A stretch of DNA of 34,526 nt from an uncultured Alphaproteobacteria bacterium (GTDB lineage Bacteria > Pseudomonadota > Alphaproteobacteria > RUG11792), in the NCBI GenBank assembly GCA_910588255.1, contig CAJUOM010000005.1, positions 14,987 to 49,512 of the forward strand. Reading direction: 5' to 3'. The notes below the pieces were generated by a model that did no database searches, had not been told where the DNA came from, and saw nothing but the letters and a program-made list of their open reading frames with translations. Both the position numbers and the translations under genes were made by a program. The stretch's first letter is position 1; each line of letters begins with the position of its first letter. Of the stretch, positions 14,834 to 21,600 are shown piece after piece.

Positions 14834-16114
14834 TTAAGAAAATGAAAGAGATGCCTCTAGGTTAAAATCTATCCTCTCCAATTTGTTAGTAAAATTCATA
14901 ATGGTATGACCTATAGCACAAGCAGGCTCTTCATTATGTGTTTTTTTATTAACAAGATCAGCTACTACTCCAAACAATTCTTGATTTATTTTATCAACAA
15001 TCTCAGTTCGATATTCATCAAATTCTTTAATGCTAATATCCACATCCTTGCAGAACCCTTGCCATGAAACTTCTCTTATCTTATCAATAACAAAAGTATT
15101 CCCTATAGACATAGCAACCTTTCTGTCTAAAGGATAAACAAGAGAACATATCAAATCATATAAAGGAGCCAATTTAGCCTGCCCATGCTTAGGTATTAGA
15201 ATAGAATAATTTCTGCCATGAGCATCAGTATTCCCTATGCAATAATTAAAAATAACAAACTTAATAAATTGTTCTTTATCATTGTCAGATAAATCATATT
15301 TATCAATCACGGACATACAAGATTTTATACTTGGACCATTTTCATCCTGATATTTCTTATCAAGTCCAAGAGCTTGAGCAAAATCTTCCTGGTGAAGTCT
15401 TTGATTATTTTTTCTGTCATACCTTTCAACAAGATAACACCATTTATCAGCTATTTTAATAAGATCACAATCAGGAACATCAAAACCAATCTTTTTAGCC
15501 AATTTCATACAAATATATTCATTTTCTGGTAAATTTTGGAATCTTCTGCTGGGAGTTTTGAGGATATGAGTTGTCATACCTTGATCCGGAACATAAACTT
15601 TTCCGTCTTTATAAATACAAGGAAGTTTGTCTTGATTCCCTGCAAGGGATAATCTAGCTTTACAATCTAAAAACAAATTCGGAGTAAGAATTTTATTATC
15701 TCTATAGATAGCTTCACTTTTAATATGGTCCTCTACTTTGGAAGTGACATCCCGTAATACGGTTCTTTCAGTTTCAGGATAAATTCCATCAGGTAAGATT
15801 TGTAATGCTCCAGCACAATCCTTTCCAAAATTCTTTAATAAAGTAAAATTATCTGTTTCGTTTATCCCCAATCTTCCACAAATAATTTCTTTTTGGCTTT
15901 CTTCAAACAATAAAAACTTAAAAAAATTAGTAGCCAAAATAAGTTCGTTCCGTTTATTAGGAATAGGCAGTGATAATGATATTGGATTGCCTTCCCATGT
16001 ATCAGAATATGAAAATAATAATCTAATTTTATTTTTTCTGAAAATTCTATAGAGAGTGCCTACCTTTTCATTATTCCAAAACACATTTAATTTATCTTCA
16101 ATTTCAATAGCCAT
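14834..16114 (-). CDS. hipA: HipA-type serine/threonine kinase
   Basis: 426 aa, usual HipA length (~440). Residues 1-110 form the N-terminal HipA_N-like domain. RLSLAGNQDK (154-163) holds Ser156, the counterpart of the autophosphorylated Ser150 of E. coli HipA. LVERYDR (228-234) follows. The catalytic loop is GNTDAHGRN with Asp297 and Asn302, and the metal-binding motif APLYDL has Asp320. All key residues are present, so it should be active. E. coli HipA phosphorylates glutamyl-tRNA synthetase, starving ribosomes of charged tRNA. No hipB antitoxin gene is adjacent. The gene starts 138 bases downstream of the tmRNA on the same strand, with a terminator between and its own AAGGGT ribosome site. 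Confidence 0.9.
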   Translation of the reverse strand: MAIEIEDKLNVFWNNEKVGTLYRIFRKNKIRLLFSYSDTWEGNPISLSLPIPNKRNELILATNFFKFLLFEESQKEIICGRLGINETDNFTLLKNFGKDCAGALQILPDGIYPETERTVLRDVTSKVEDHIKSEAIYRDNKILTPNLFLDCKARLSLAGNQDKLPCIYKDGKVYVPDQGMTTHILKTPSRRFQNLPENEYICMKLAKKIGFDVPDCDLIKIADKWCYLVERYDRKNNQRLHQEDFAQALGLDKKYQDENGPSIKSCMSVIDKYDLSDNDKEQFIKFVIFNYCIGNTDAHGRNYSILIPKHGQAKLAPLYDLICSLVYPLDRKVAMSIGNTFVIDKIREVSWQGFCKDVDISIKEFDEYRTEIVDKINQELFGVVADLVNKKTHNEEPACAIGHTIMNFTNKLERIDFNLEASLSFS

Positions 16115-16190
16115 ATTTGTACCCTTATTGTTATTTAATATAATTCAAACTAATTTTGGTCAAGTTTTATCTCTTGTCGTCTTATTATAG

Positions 16191-16222
16191 AAAAGCCCCA
16201 AATATTTCTATTCAGGGCTTCA
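16191..16222 (-). terminator. Terminator of the tmRNA gene
   Basis: On the minus strand GAAGCCC (ending 16215) and GGGCTTTTC (16191-16198) form a stem followed by T-rich DNA, 31 bases past the CCA end of the tmRNA. Confidence 0.75.
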
Positions 16223-16252
16223 ATTTATAGACAATTTTTATGATATTTATTT

Positions 16253-16535
16253 TGGTGGAGTCGGGGGGAGTCGAACCCCCGTCTTAGAAACAACTATCTG
16301 AATTTACCCATGCTCTATAAAAAGGTTGATAAAATCTACTAGCCGTATTGTTTTAAAATGACCCCAATTACTTACTAAACAACTAACTCAGCAATCAGAG
16401 AATGACTAAACAGCCATTGCGTAGTTGTAACGGTTTGCAGTTACATTTTGTACTTTTTGATACTTTCATAAAGAAGCACAACTTTATGGCATTAACTCAG
16501 CCTCATCAGATCCCAATCGAAACCAATGCGACCCC
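16253..16535 (-). ncRNA. ssrA: tmRNA (one-piece), encoded on the mobile element
   Basis: The RNA frees stalled ribosomes and tags the unfinished protein. It begins GGGGUCG and ends CGACUCC-A-CCA, forming a 7-bp acceptor stem with the G3-U pair that marks alanine charging; CCA is encoded. The T arm is five G-C pairs around UUCGACU. The D-like GGUUUCGA is present. Helix 2 is AUCUGA with UCAGAU. Pseudoknot 1 has the CAUAAAG/CUUUAUG stem. The resume codon GCA-AAC opens the tag ANRYNYAMAV-stop (16438 down to 16406). At 283 bases it is shorter than most chromosomal tmRNAs (about 350-400). TATAAT lies 8 bases before the GGGG. No smpB gene is in the window, so it must use host SmpB. The tag ends MAV instead of the usual LAA. 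Confidence 0.95.
16406..16438 (-). other. tmRNA proteolysis-tag reading frame, ANRYNYAMAV
   Basis: Codons GCA AAC CGT TAC AAC TAC GCA ATG GCT GTT TAG. The first two codons and the NYA core match the conserved tag start (AN...NYA). The last residues AMAV replace the usual ALAA recognised by ClpXP and related proteases. Confidence 0.88.
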
Positions 16536-16543
16536 ATACTTAT

Positions 16544-16549
16544 ATTATA
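16544..16549 (-). promoter_or_regulatory. -10 box of the tmRNA gene
   Basis: On the minus strand GTGTATAAT followed by 8 bases and then the GGGG start of the mature tmRNA, so little or no 5' leader is needed. The same GTGTATAAT core precedes rep and ssb. Confidence 0.65.
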
Positions 16550-16589
16550 CACAATGATTTTTATCAAAATAGAAGCTTTTCAAAAATAA

Positions 16590-16753
16590 TTACATTGAAA
16601 GACTTCCCTGCTCATTCAGTTTTTTGAAATCTCGAGTTTCATAATCAACATACTTACGTATATCTTCTTTGGAAATCACACTGTTATTTAAGTAGCCACT
16701 ATATTATAATGAGCATTAATTATTTCTTTAGCTACATCTAAGACATCGTACAT
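16590..16753 (-). pseudogene. Short broken gene downstream of the Panacea gene
   Basis: ATG 16753 with a GAGAGG site starts MYDVLDVAKEIINAHYNIVA and stops. Shifting the frame once gives an open continuation GYLNNSVISKEDIRKYVDYE to LNEQGSLSM ending at 16590. The combined ~53-residue product resembles no family I can name; the MYDVLDVAKEII start is like the opening helix of Panacea-domain proteins. Two coupled genes both frameshifted points to decay of the module, or to assembly indels. Confidence 0.5.
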
Positions 16754-16768
16754 GTGAGTTCCTCTCTT

Positions 16769-17184
16769 TCACCCCTTAAGAAAGAAATTCAAAATATCTT
16801 GAGGAGCAATCACATTCACTTTGTTTTCATCAAAATTATCAACCCAGGGTGATTGCTTTTTTATAATCTCATTGTCGATGTATCTTTATATTTCAGAATA
16901 ACTTCCTCAATCAAAAATTTATCTTCATCCAAAATAATGACATCATTTGTTTCATCATATATGAAACCATTGCCAAAAATTTTATATTTATTATAGACTT
17001 CACGAACAATTATCCCACTTTTCCATGCTAGAATATCATCCTTAAATAGAGGTTTATTCTTGCAAATTAGATAATAGGCTTGGGTAAAATACAATAATTT
17101 CTGTAATCTCTGAGGGGATAATAATAAATTTTTCTTATCACAATAATTCACTATATACTGAGCAATGTCTATGCCTTTATACAT
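16769..17184 (-). pseudogene. Panacea-domain (DUF4065/GepA/SocA-like) antitoxin gene, frameshifted
   Basis: ATG 17184 starts MYKGIDIAQYIVNYCDKKNL, then LSPQRLQKLLYFTQAYYLIC and AWKSGIIVREVYNKYK, clear Panacea motifs (LQKLLYFxQ, and W followed by G-x-V-x-x-VY). The frame stops at 16861 after 107 residues, but the family's C-terminal motif continues one frame over, QSPWVDNFDENKVNVIAPQD then ILNFFLKG, to a stop at 16769. The break is near 16861-16885, beside an A6 run. Panacea proteins are antitoxins or protease adaptors for varied toxins. No intact toxin gene is attached here. Confidence 0.75.
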
Positions 17185-17242
17185 ATTTTTTTTCCTTCTC
17201 TTTTGTATCTTTATTATATAGAATTTTTTTCAACATAAATCT

Positions 17243-17354
17243 AGTCACAAAGAAAAAAATGAGGGCAGGTATGCTGTGGTGTCTGACGAGTTTTTTTGAG
17301 TACAGCAAAGCTGCAGATTTCCCTGAGGAAGCTTAATTTAGAATAGATATACAG
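17243..17354 (+). repeat. Dispersed A-tract/T-tract element, copy C
   Basis: AGTCACAAAGAAAAAAATG, core GAGGGCAGGTATGCTGTGGT and on, then TTTTTTTGAGTACAGCAAAG. Bases 17291-17354 are identical to 34233-34296 in copy E (64 bp), and GCAGGTATGCTGTGGT is shared too. Confidence 0.8.
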
Positions 17355-17610
17355 CTTTTCATTAAATGAATTGATTCCTATCTCAGCAATTTTGATTAGA
17401 TTTTGCAGTTAAGCTTTATTGATAGTTTCTCCAGCTTTTTAATTAATAGACATCTAGTCAGTCCCTTAATTAAATATCACATCAACAAGTCATACTGAGA
17501 GATTTTTCAGTTAATTAAACTCAAGGTTCTAACCGGTAATGCCTTACTGCAGGGTCAGATCATTAAATCAAACTTCCAATCACCCCGGCAAACATTCTCC
17601 AATTCAATCT

Positions 17611-17711
17611 GCACCGCTTGCGGTGTACTCAAAAAAAACCGTCAGCCTGGGACCTCCCGAAATGCAGCCCCCCACCATCCCTGCACCTTATTTTTTTTGT
17701 GACTAAAAAAA
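17611..17711 (-). repeat. Dispersed A-tract/T-tract element, copy D
   Basis: On the minus strand AGTCACAAAAAAAATAAG, a ~52-base G-rich core, TTTTTTTTGAGTACACC and the palindrome CACCGCAAGCGGTGCA shared with copy A. Inverted relative to copy C, 260 bases away. Confidence 0.75.
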
Positions 17712-17988
17712 GAAAAACAGAAGAATGGCTATACCGTGGAAAAGGATAGCTTTATGATAGACAATTAATAGAATCTTTAGAATTGATATGGGAGAATACA
17801 GAGATAAAATTATATCAGTCTGATAAGCATAACAGCAAGACAGCAAGAGAAAAGAATAAAAACGTATTGGTATATCTCAAAAAATAAGCAAAGATCATGC
17901 TGAAAATCTAAAGAGTAAATTTCTTCTTATAATAATTAATTATAGCCTCTGCAACCATTTGAAATATATGTAGATACAAGGCAAAGTA

Positions 17989-18082
17989 TGTACATTTAGA
18001 CGCATTTTTTGGGAAGAACATGTACAAATAGACGCATTTTTTGGGGGTATTTATGTACATTTAGACACACTATTTTTTATGG
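17989..18082 (+). repeat. Three plasmid iterons
   Basis: TGTACATTTAGACGCATTTT (from 17989), TGTACAAATAGACGCATTTT (from 18021) and the diverged TGTACATTTAGACACACTAT (from 18054). The first two continue TTGGG. Spacings of 32 and 33 bp put them on the same face of the helix. They lie directly upstream of the initiator gene and are its expected binding sites at the origin. Confidence 0.88.
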
Positions 18083-18122
18083 CAAAGGGATAACATTGCC
18101 ATAGTTGTTATTAAATATAGTG

Positions 18123-18128
18123 TATAAT
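18123..18128 (+). promoter_or_regulatory. -10 box of the rep gene
   Basis: GTGTATAATG places the transcript start near 18135, after the first possible ATG (18127). This excludes that ATG and supports the start at 18163. The iterons end 40 bases upstream, so Rep binding can repress its own promoter. Confidence 0.6.
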
Positions 18129-18162
18129 GAAAGTATCAACAAAACTAATAAGGAGAACTATT

Positions 18163-19125
18163 ATGAAGAATAAAAGTTTATCCGTTCAAAGAGTTCAAAA
18201 TGGAGCAAGTCTCCCTGAATTAAAAGTTAGCAATTCTTTATGCAGGGGGATTTGGAAGCCTACACCTCTGAGCATTTATGAGAAGAGGATATTGATGCTG
18301 CTGATTAGCCGAATCCAGCCCGAAGATGAAAAGTTTAAAGAATATGAAATAAAGTTCACTGACATCTTATCAAGCCGAGGTGGAGATAATTATAAGGCAG
18401 TGAGAAATATTGTAGAATCTTTAGTCCAAAGAAGCGTATCTATCCAGGAAGAAGATGGGGTTGTTAATTTGCCTATATTCTATCTTATCAGAACAAAAGA
18501 AAATAAAATTGAAATAGCTATACATGACAAACTTATGCCTTATCTGCTTCAGTTAAAAGCTTACTACACAAAATTTGAACTTGAGGAGTTTTTCAACCTT
18601 TCAAGCACATATTCTCAATCTCTTTTCTTGTTTTTAAAATCATGGAATAATTGCTCAGAAACATATTTAGAAGTGCCAACTTTATATGATATGCTAGGTG
18701 TTCCTGAAGTTTATAGGAATAATTATGCTGATTTCAAACGAAGGGTGTTAGAGCCTACGCTTAAAACTTTGGCTGAAAAGACGACTTTGAAATTTGGCAG
18801 TGAAGCTATCAAAGAAAAGAATAAAGTCGTAAGAGTTAAGTTTATCAATAAAAATTTTAGAGAGCAGCAAAAACTAATATCTCCTCAAGAAAAAGATGAT
18901 GATATAAGCATGGATGAACTTTTAAATATGTTGAAAAAACAAGTCAAGGATAAGAACTTGGTTGATATTCTTTCTCAAAAAATTGAAAAGGACAAAAAAG
19001 AAGGAATAAAAAGATTTGGCTCTTGGATTAACCAAAAGAAAAGAGAAAACGACATAGATGTTGAAACCTTTTTAGAAGAAGAAAAAAATTCAAACAAACT
19101 GAAATATAATTATTCTCCCTTTTAG
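18163..19125 (+). CDS. rep: Plasmid replication initiator, Rep_3 (RepB/RepE) superfamily
   Basis: 320 aa from ATG 18163 (AAGGAGA site). The first winged-helix domain begins LSIYEKRILMLLISRI and includes a KFTDILSSRGGDNYKAVRNI helix-turn-helix-like region. The second runs from FNLSSTYSQSLFLFLKSW through YNNYADFKRRVLEPTL-type helices (sequence RNNYADFKRRVLEPTLKTLA). This two-domain order and the SxYSQxLFxFLKSW motif are typical of Rep_3 initiators, which bind iterons and open the origin. The last ~90 residues are a charged tail. It is downstream of three iterons, and likely autoregulated through them. Confidence 0.9.
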   Translation: MKNKSLSVQRVQNGASLPELKVSNSLCRGIWKPTPLSIYEKRILMLLISRIQPEDEKFKEYEIKFTDILSSRGGDNYKAVRNIVESLVQRSVSIQEEDGVVNLPIFYLIRTKENKIEIAIHDKLMPYLLQLKAYYTKFELEEFFNLSSTYSQSLFLFLKSWNNCSETYLEVPTLYDMLGVPEVYRNNYADFKRRVLEPTLKTLAEKTTLKFGSEAIKEKNKVVRVKFINKNFREQQKLISPQEKDDDISMDELLNMLKKQVKDKNLVDILSQKIEKDKKEGIKRFGSWINQKKRENDIDVETFLEEEKNSNKLKYNYSPF

Positions 19126-19206
19126 GCTTTTAATATAACAAAACCTCAGACAGAAAATATCCGAGGTTCATATTGTCCGGTGGACTACTCCCATTTTTAT
19201 ATTTTA

Positions 19207-19599
19207 TTAAAATGGACTTTCATCCATCTCGCTTGGAGATATTGCAAAAGAATTACCCCTATTAAAATCAGCTGAATTATCTTCCAATGGATTTGCTTCC
19301 ATACCGAGTTTTGTATAAGTGGAGGCAATCAGCTGGATAGAGCTTTGCGTCTCTCCATTTTTATCCAGCCATTCATAGCTTGAAACCTTGCCTTCAACAG
19401 CAATGATTTCATCTTGTTTCAAATCTGAGGCTGCTGCATCTGCCTGCTCACCAAACAAGCTCATTTTAATATTGTTATATTTCTTTTTAGCCTTATCATA
19501 GGCAGCCACAGTCAACTTTCCAATCTGTAATCCATTATTGGAAAGTTTAACTTCACAAGGTCTGACTACCTTGCCTACAATCATGAATCTGCTAATCAT
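19207..19599 (-). CDS. ssb: Single-stranded DNA-binding protein
   Basis: 130 aa. An OB-fold (residues 1-100: MISRFMIVGKVVRPCEVKLS, KLTVAAYDK, DEIIAVEGKVSSYEWLDKNG, IQLIAST) and a disordered tail ending MDESPF, the acidic tip that recruits replication and repair proteins (usually DDDIPF). Slightly shorter than chromosomal SSBs (~170), as common for plasmid and phage forms. GAGGAT precedes the ATG, and GTGTATAAT lies at 19627-19637 on the minus strand. Converges with rep. Confidence 0.92.
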   Translation of the reverse strand: MISRFMIVGKVVRPCEVKLSNNGLQIGKLTVAAYDKAKKKYNNIKMSLFGEQADAAASDLKQDEIIAVEGKVSSYEWLDKNGETQSSIQLIASTYTKLGMEANPLEDNSADFNRGNSFAISPSEMDESPF

Positions 19600-19736
19600 A
19601 TAATCCTCACCTATTTTTATTTATTCATATTATACACTATTTATTTTAGAAATTTTATCCAAACTCAAAAAGGATATCAATGCAGAATAAAAATAAATAT
19701 CATTGTATTTTAATATGTTATTAAAATTTTTTGCTT

Positions 19737-19750
19737 AAAATTGTATATAA
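19737..19750 (+). promoter_or_regulatory. Second orphan AAAATTGTATATAA box facing a hairpin
   Basis: The flanks resemble those of the 14747 copy (TTAAAATTTTTTGCTTAAAA against GTAAAAATTTTTATTTAAAA). It points on the plus strand at the 19787-19816 hairpin. No plus-strand gene follows. Confidence 0.35.
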
Positions 19751-19783
19751 AATTACATATAGGATATAGACTCCGTTCTGATA

Positions 19784-19816
19784 AAAAAAGTCCTCACAGT
19801 CAGCCATGAGGACTTT
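19784..19816 (-). terminator. Terminator of the DUF4116-like gene
   Basis: AAAGTCCTCA (19787-19796) pairs perfectly with TGAGGACTTT (19807-19816). On the minus strand seven T follow. Confidence 0.8.
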
Positions 19817-19841
19817 ATAAACGAAGGATTATAATTGAAGG

Positions 19842-20633
19842 CTAATATTTTGGAACGTGAATACCGAGTTCAGTGAGAGCTGAAGTAATATTCAGGTTAA
19901 AATCAATCTTTGGATTTTCAGCTTCAAACTTTTCAATTTCAGCTTTTTCCTCCTTAGTTTTTGCCCCTTTCTTTTGCTTTTTCTGACTTGCAGCAAATTC
20001 GGCAAGCTTGGTCTCTGACAATAAATCATACTTGACAATATTGTCATATACCCAGTTATCTTTTTGTTTTCGAGCCGCCCTGTAAAGAGGTGTTAGATCA
20101 AGCTCATCCCGAAGGTCTTTTGGACAAGCCTTTAAAACATCTAATTGAGCAAGCAAAGAAATACCTTCAGTTTTTTCCATAAAATTATCAACGAGTTCCT
20201 TGCTAAAAACTCTTGGAGGCAGCGTTGCCAGAATACCATAGTCAAAAGAATGGAGAAGAGCATTTTTAACAAGATTTGGAGTGAGGTAATTGTTAGGAAT
20301 GAATTTAATAATAATAGGTCTTGTCTCTTCATTTTCCAGTGCAAGATTAATCATTTTGCCTGTTTTATATTTAATCGGCACATGCTGAAAAGCAAGAGGA
20401 TTTGACCTTACAGCAAGCTCACAGAGTTTTTCAGTTCTAAATCTTTTAGGAACAAACTCTAATGCCCTGCCATTATGTCTCACAGCGTTTCTGCATTCCC
20501 GAAATGTAATATGAGGGTCTTTGGCAGAATAATCTTTCAATCTCCACCATTGTCCCCTTTCAATATCATCAGGGATATTAGCATAATCTTCCAAGACATC
20601 AAAACCGTTATCTTCCATTTTTTTGATACTCAC
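19842..20633 (-). CDS. DUF4116-like helical repeat protein
   Basis: 263 aa. Repeated ~25-residue units GRALEFVPKRFRTEKLCELA and NPLAFQHVPIKYKTGKMINL resemble DUF4116 repeats (ALxxVPxxxxTxxLxxxAV), a predicted helical solenoid for protein contact. The C-terminus has a Lys/Glu-rich coil (ASQKKQKKGAKTKEEKAEIE). The GTG start overlaps the previous gene's stop as GTGA, the classic coupled overlap, so both are made together. Function unknown. Confidence 0.65.
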   Translation of the reverse strand: MSIKKMEDNGFDVLEDYANIPDDIERGQWWRLKDYSAKDPHITFRECRNAVRHNGRALEFVPKRFRTEKLCELAVRSNPLAFQHVPIKYKTGKMINLALENEETRPIIIKFIPNNYLTPNLVKNALLHSFDYGILATLPPRVFSKELVDNFMEKTEGISLLAQLDVLKACPKDLRDELDLTPLYRAARKQKDNWVYDNIVKYDLLSETKLAEFAASQKKQKKGAKTKEEKAEIEKFEAENPKIDFNLNITSALTELGIHVPKY

Positions 20634-21502
20634 ATTGTTAAAGTAGGTTGTTCAGCTTTTTTAGTTTTATTATATACTGCATTTATTGCCATATTGACAT
20701 TTTTATAGTTTTTTTCAACCATATTATGGAATTCAGCTTCAATCATTTTTATGAATGGCGGAAAGTCTTTTTTTTCAGTTAATGTCTTATAATTTTCAAA
20801 GTAGTTTAATGATTCTTTGGTGTGAGTTCTCTCTTTTTTAAACACTGCCCTGATGATTCCGGTTTGTTTCATGGAATATCTGACAGTTACGCAAATACAA
20901 GACTTCATGATAACTGCCAATTGATTTTTAAGTATACTCTTTTTACTGAGGATGTTAAAATCGGGGTTATTGTCAAAAATTTCCTGCCCCTCATTAAAAA
21001 TCATATCGGTAAGTTTGTCTGCAAGCTCATCTATGGTTTTTTTGCCAAAAACGGCACTGGCATCTTCAGCAGAAAATTCCTTATAAGTGAGAGCTTCAAC
21101 CATTTGAGAATAGATTGAAGTCCTACAAACAGCCATGTCTATGTCTTCCGGGAAGTTCTCAAAAATTTGTTCAGGATTGGAAACAATAGTTCTTGACGTT
21201 GCTCCTATATAATTAATGATGGATTTTTCAATGCCTTCCAATCTATCTTCCTCAAGAGCCTTGCAGTAGAGATCAACGACCTCACCCAAGATGAAAGACT
21301 CACTGTAACATCTTTCTTTTTCAGAGTGTTGTTCAACAAGCAGCATCTCTGTTAATTTATTGGAAATATTTATAATGGTTTCTAAATGACTATTAAAGTC
21401 AATACTCTTCTGCTTGAGAAGAGCTGCAAATAATGGTGTGAAATCCTTTGCTGATTTCATTAAAACCGGAACCGGAAGGTTATTGTCTTTGATATTAATC
21501 AT
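20630..21502 (-). CDS. Unknown helical protein, coupled to the DUF4116-like gene
   Basis: 290 aa from ATG 21502 with an AGAGGT site (the frame opens nine codons earlier). Mostly helical, with no membrane segment and no motif I recognise. It has a single CICV cysteine pair and a basic C-terminus (NKTKKAEQPTLTM). First gene of a two-gene operon. Its GTGTATAAT promoter (about 21539-21547) is back to back with that of the 420-aa gene on the other strand. Confidence 0.6.
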   Translation of the reverse strand: MINIKDNNLPVPVLMKSAKDFTPLFAALLKQKSIDFNSHLETIINISNKLTEMLLVEQHSEKERCYSESFILGEVVDLYCKALEEDRLEGIEKSIINYIGATSRTIVSNPEQIFENFPEDIDMAVCRTSIYSQMVEALTYKEFSAEDASAVFGKKTIDELADKLTDMIFNEGQEIFDNNPDFNILSKKSILKNQLAVIMKSCICVTVRYSMKQTGIIRAVFKKERTHTKESLNYFENYKTLTEKKDFPPFIKMIEAEFHNMVEKNYKNVNMAINAVYNKTKKAEQPTLTM

Positions 21503-21600
21503 GATGATTACCTCTATAAAAAATGTCATTAGAGTTTATTATACACATAAATTAAAACTCATATAATAGAAATAAAATTTTATAACGAGGTAATAATCCT

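Larger units (their letters stand above)
17185..17988. other. Gene-free origin-side region
   Basis: About 800 bases without a convincing gene, between the Panacea promoter (TATAAT-like at about 17210-17220) and the iterons. It carries elements C (17243-17354) and D (17611-17711) in opposite orientation. Between them is AT-rich DNA with repeated TTAATTAA stretches (near 17438, 17474 and 17510), a likely melting region. From 17712 to 17988 I see only very short frames. Confidence 0.6.

Noticed and set aside
16253..16340. An alanine tRNA gene or an integrase attachment site at the tRNA-like end
   Set aside because: The acceptor stem pairs with a segment 280 bases away and a tag frame lies between, so it is a tmRNA. 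Although ssrA ends are common integration sites, I saw no second copy of its 3' end and the recombinase is 8 kb away.
17989..18082. CRISPR array
   Set aside because: Three short repeats with 7-8-base gaps before an initiator gene are iterons; no spacer-sized gaps and no cas genes are present.
18127..18162. Upstream start for the rep gene at 18127
   Set aside because: That ATG overlaps the -10 box and has no ribosome site; ATG 18163 has AAGGAGA.
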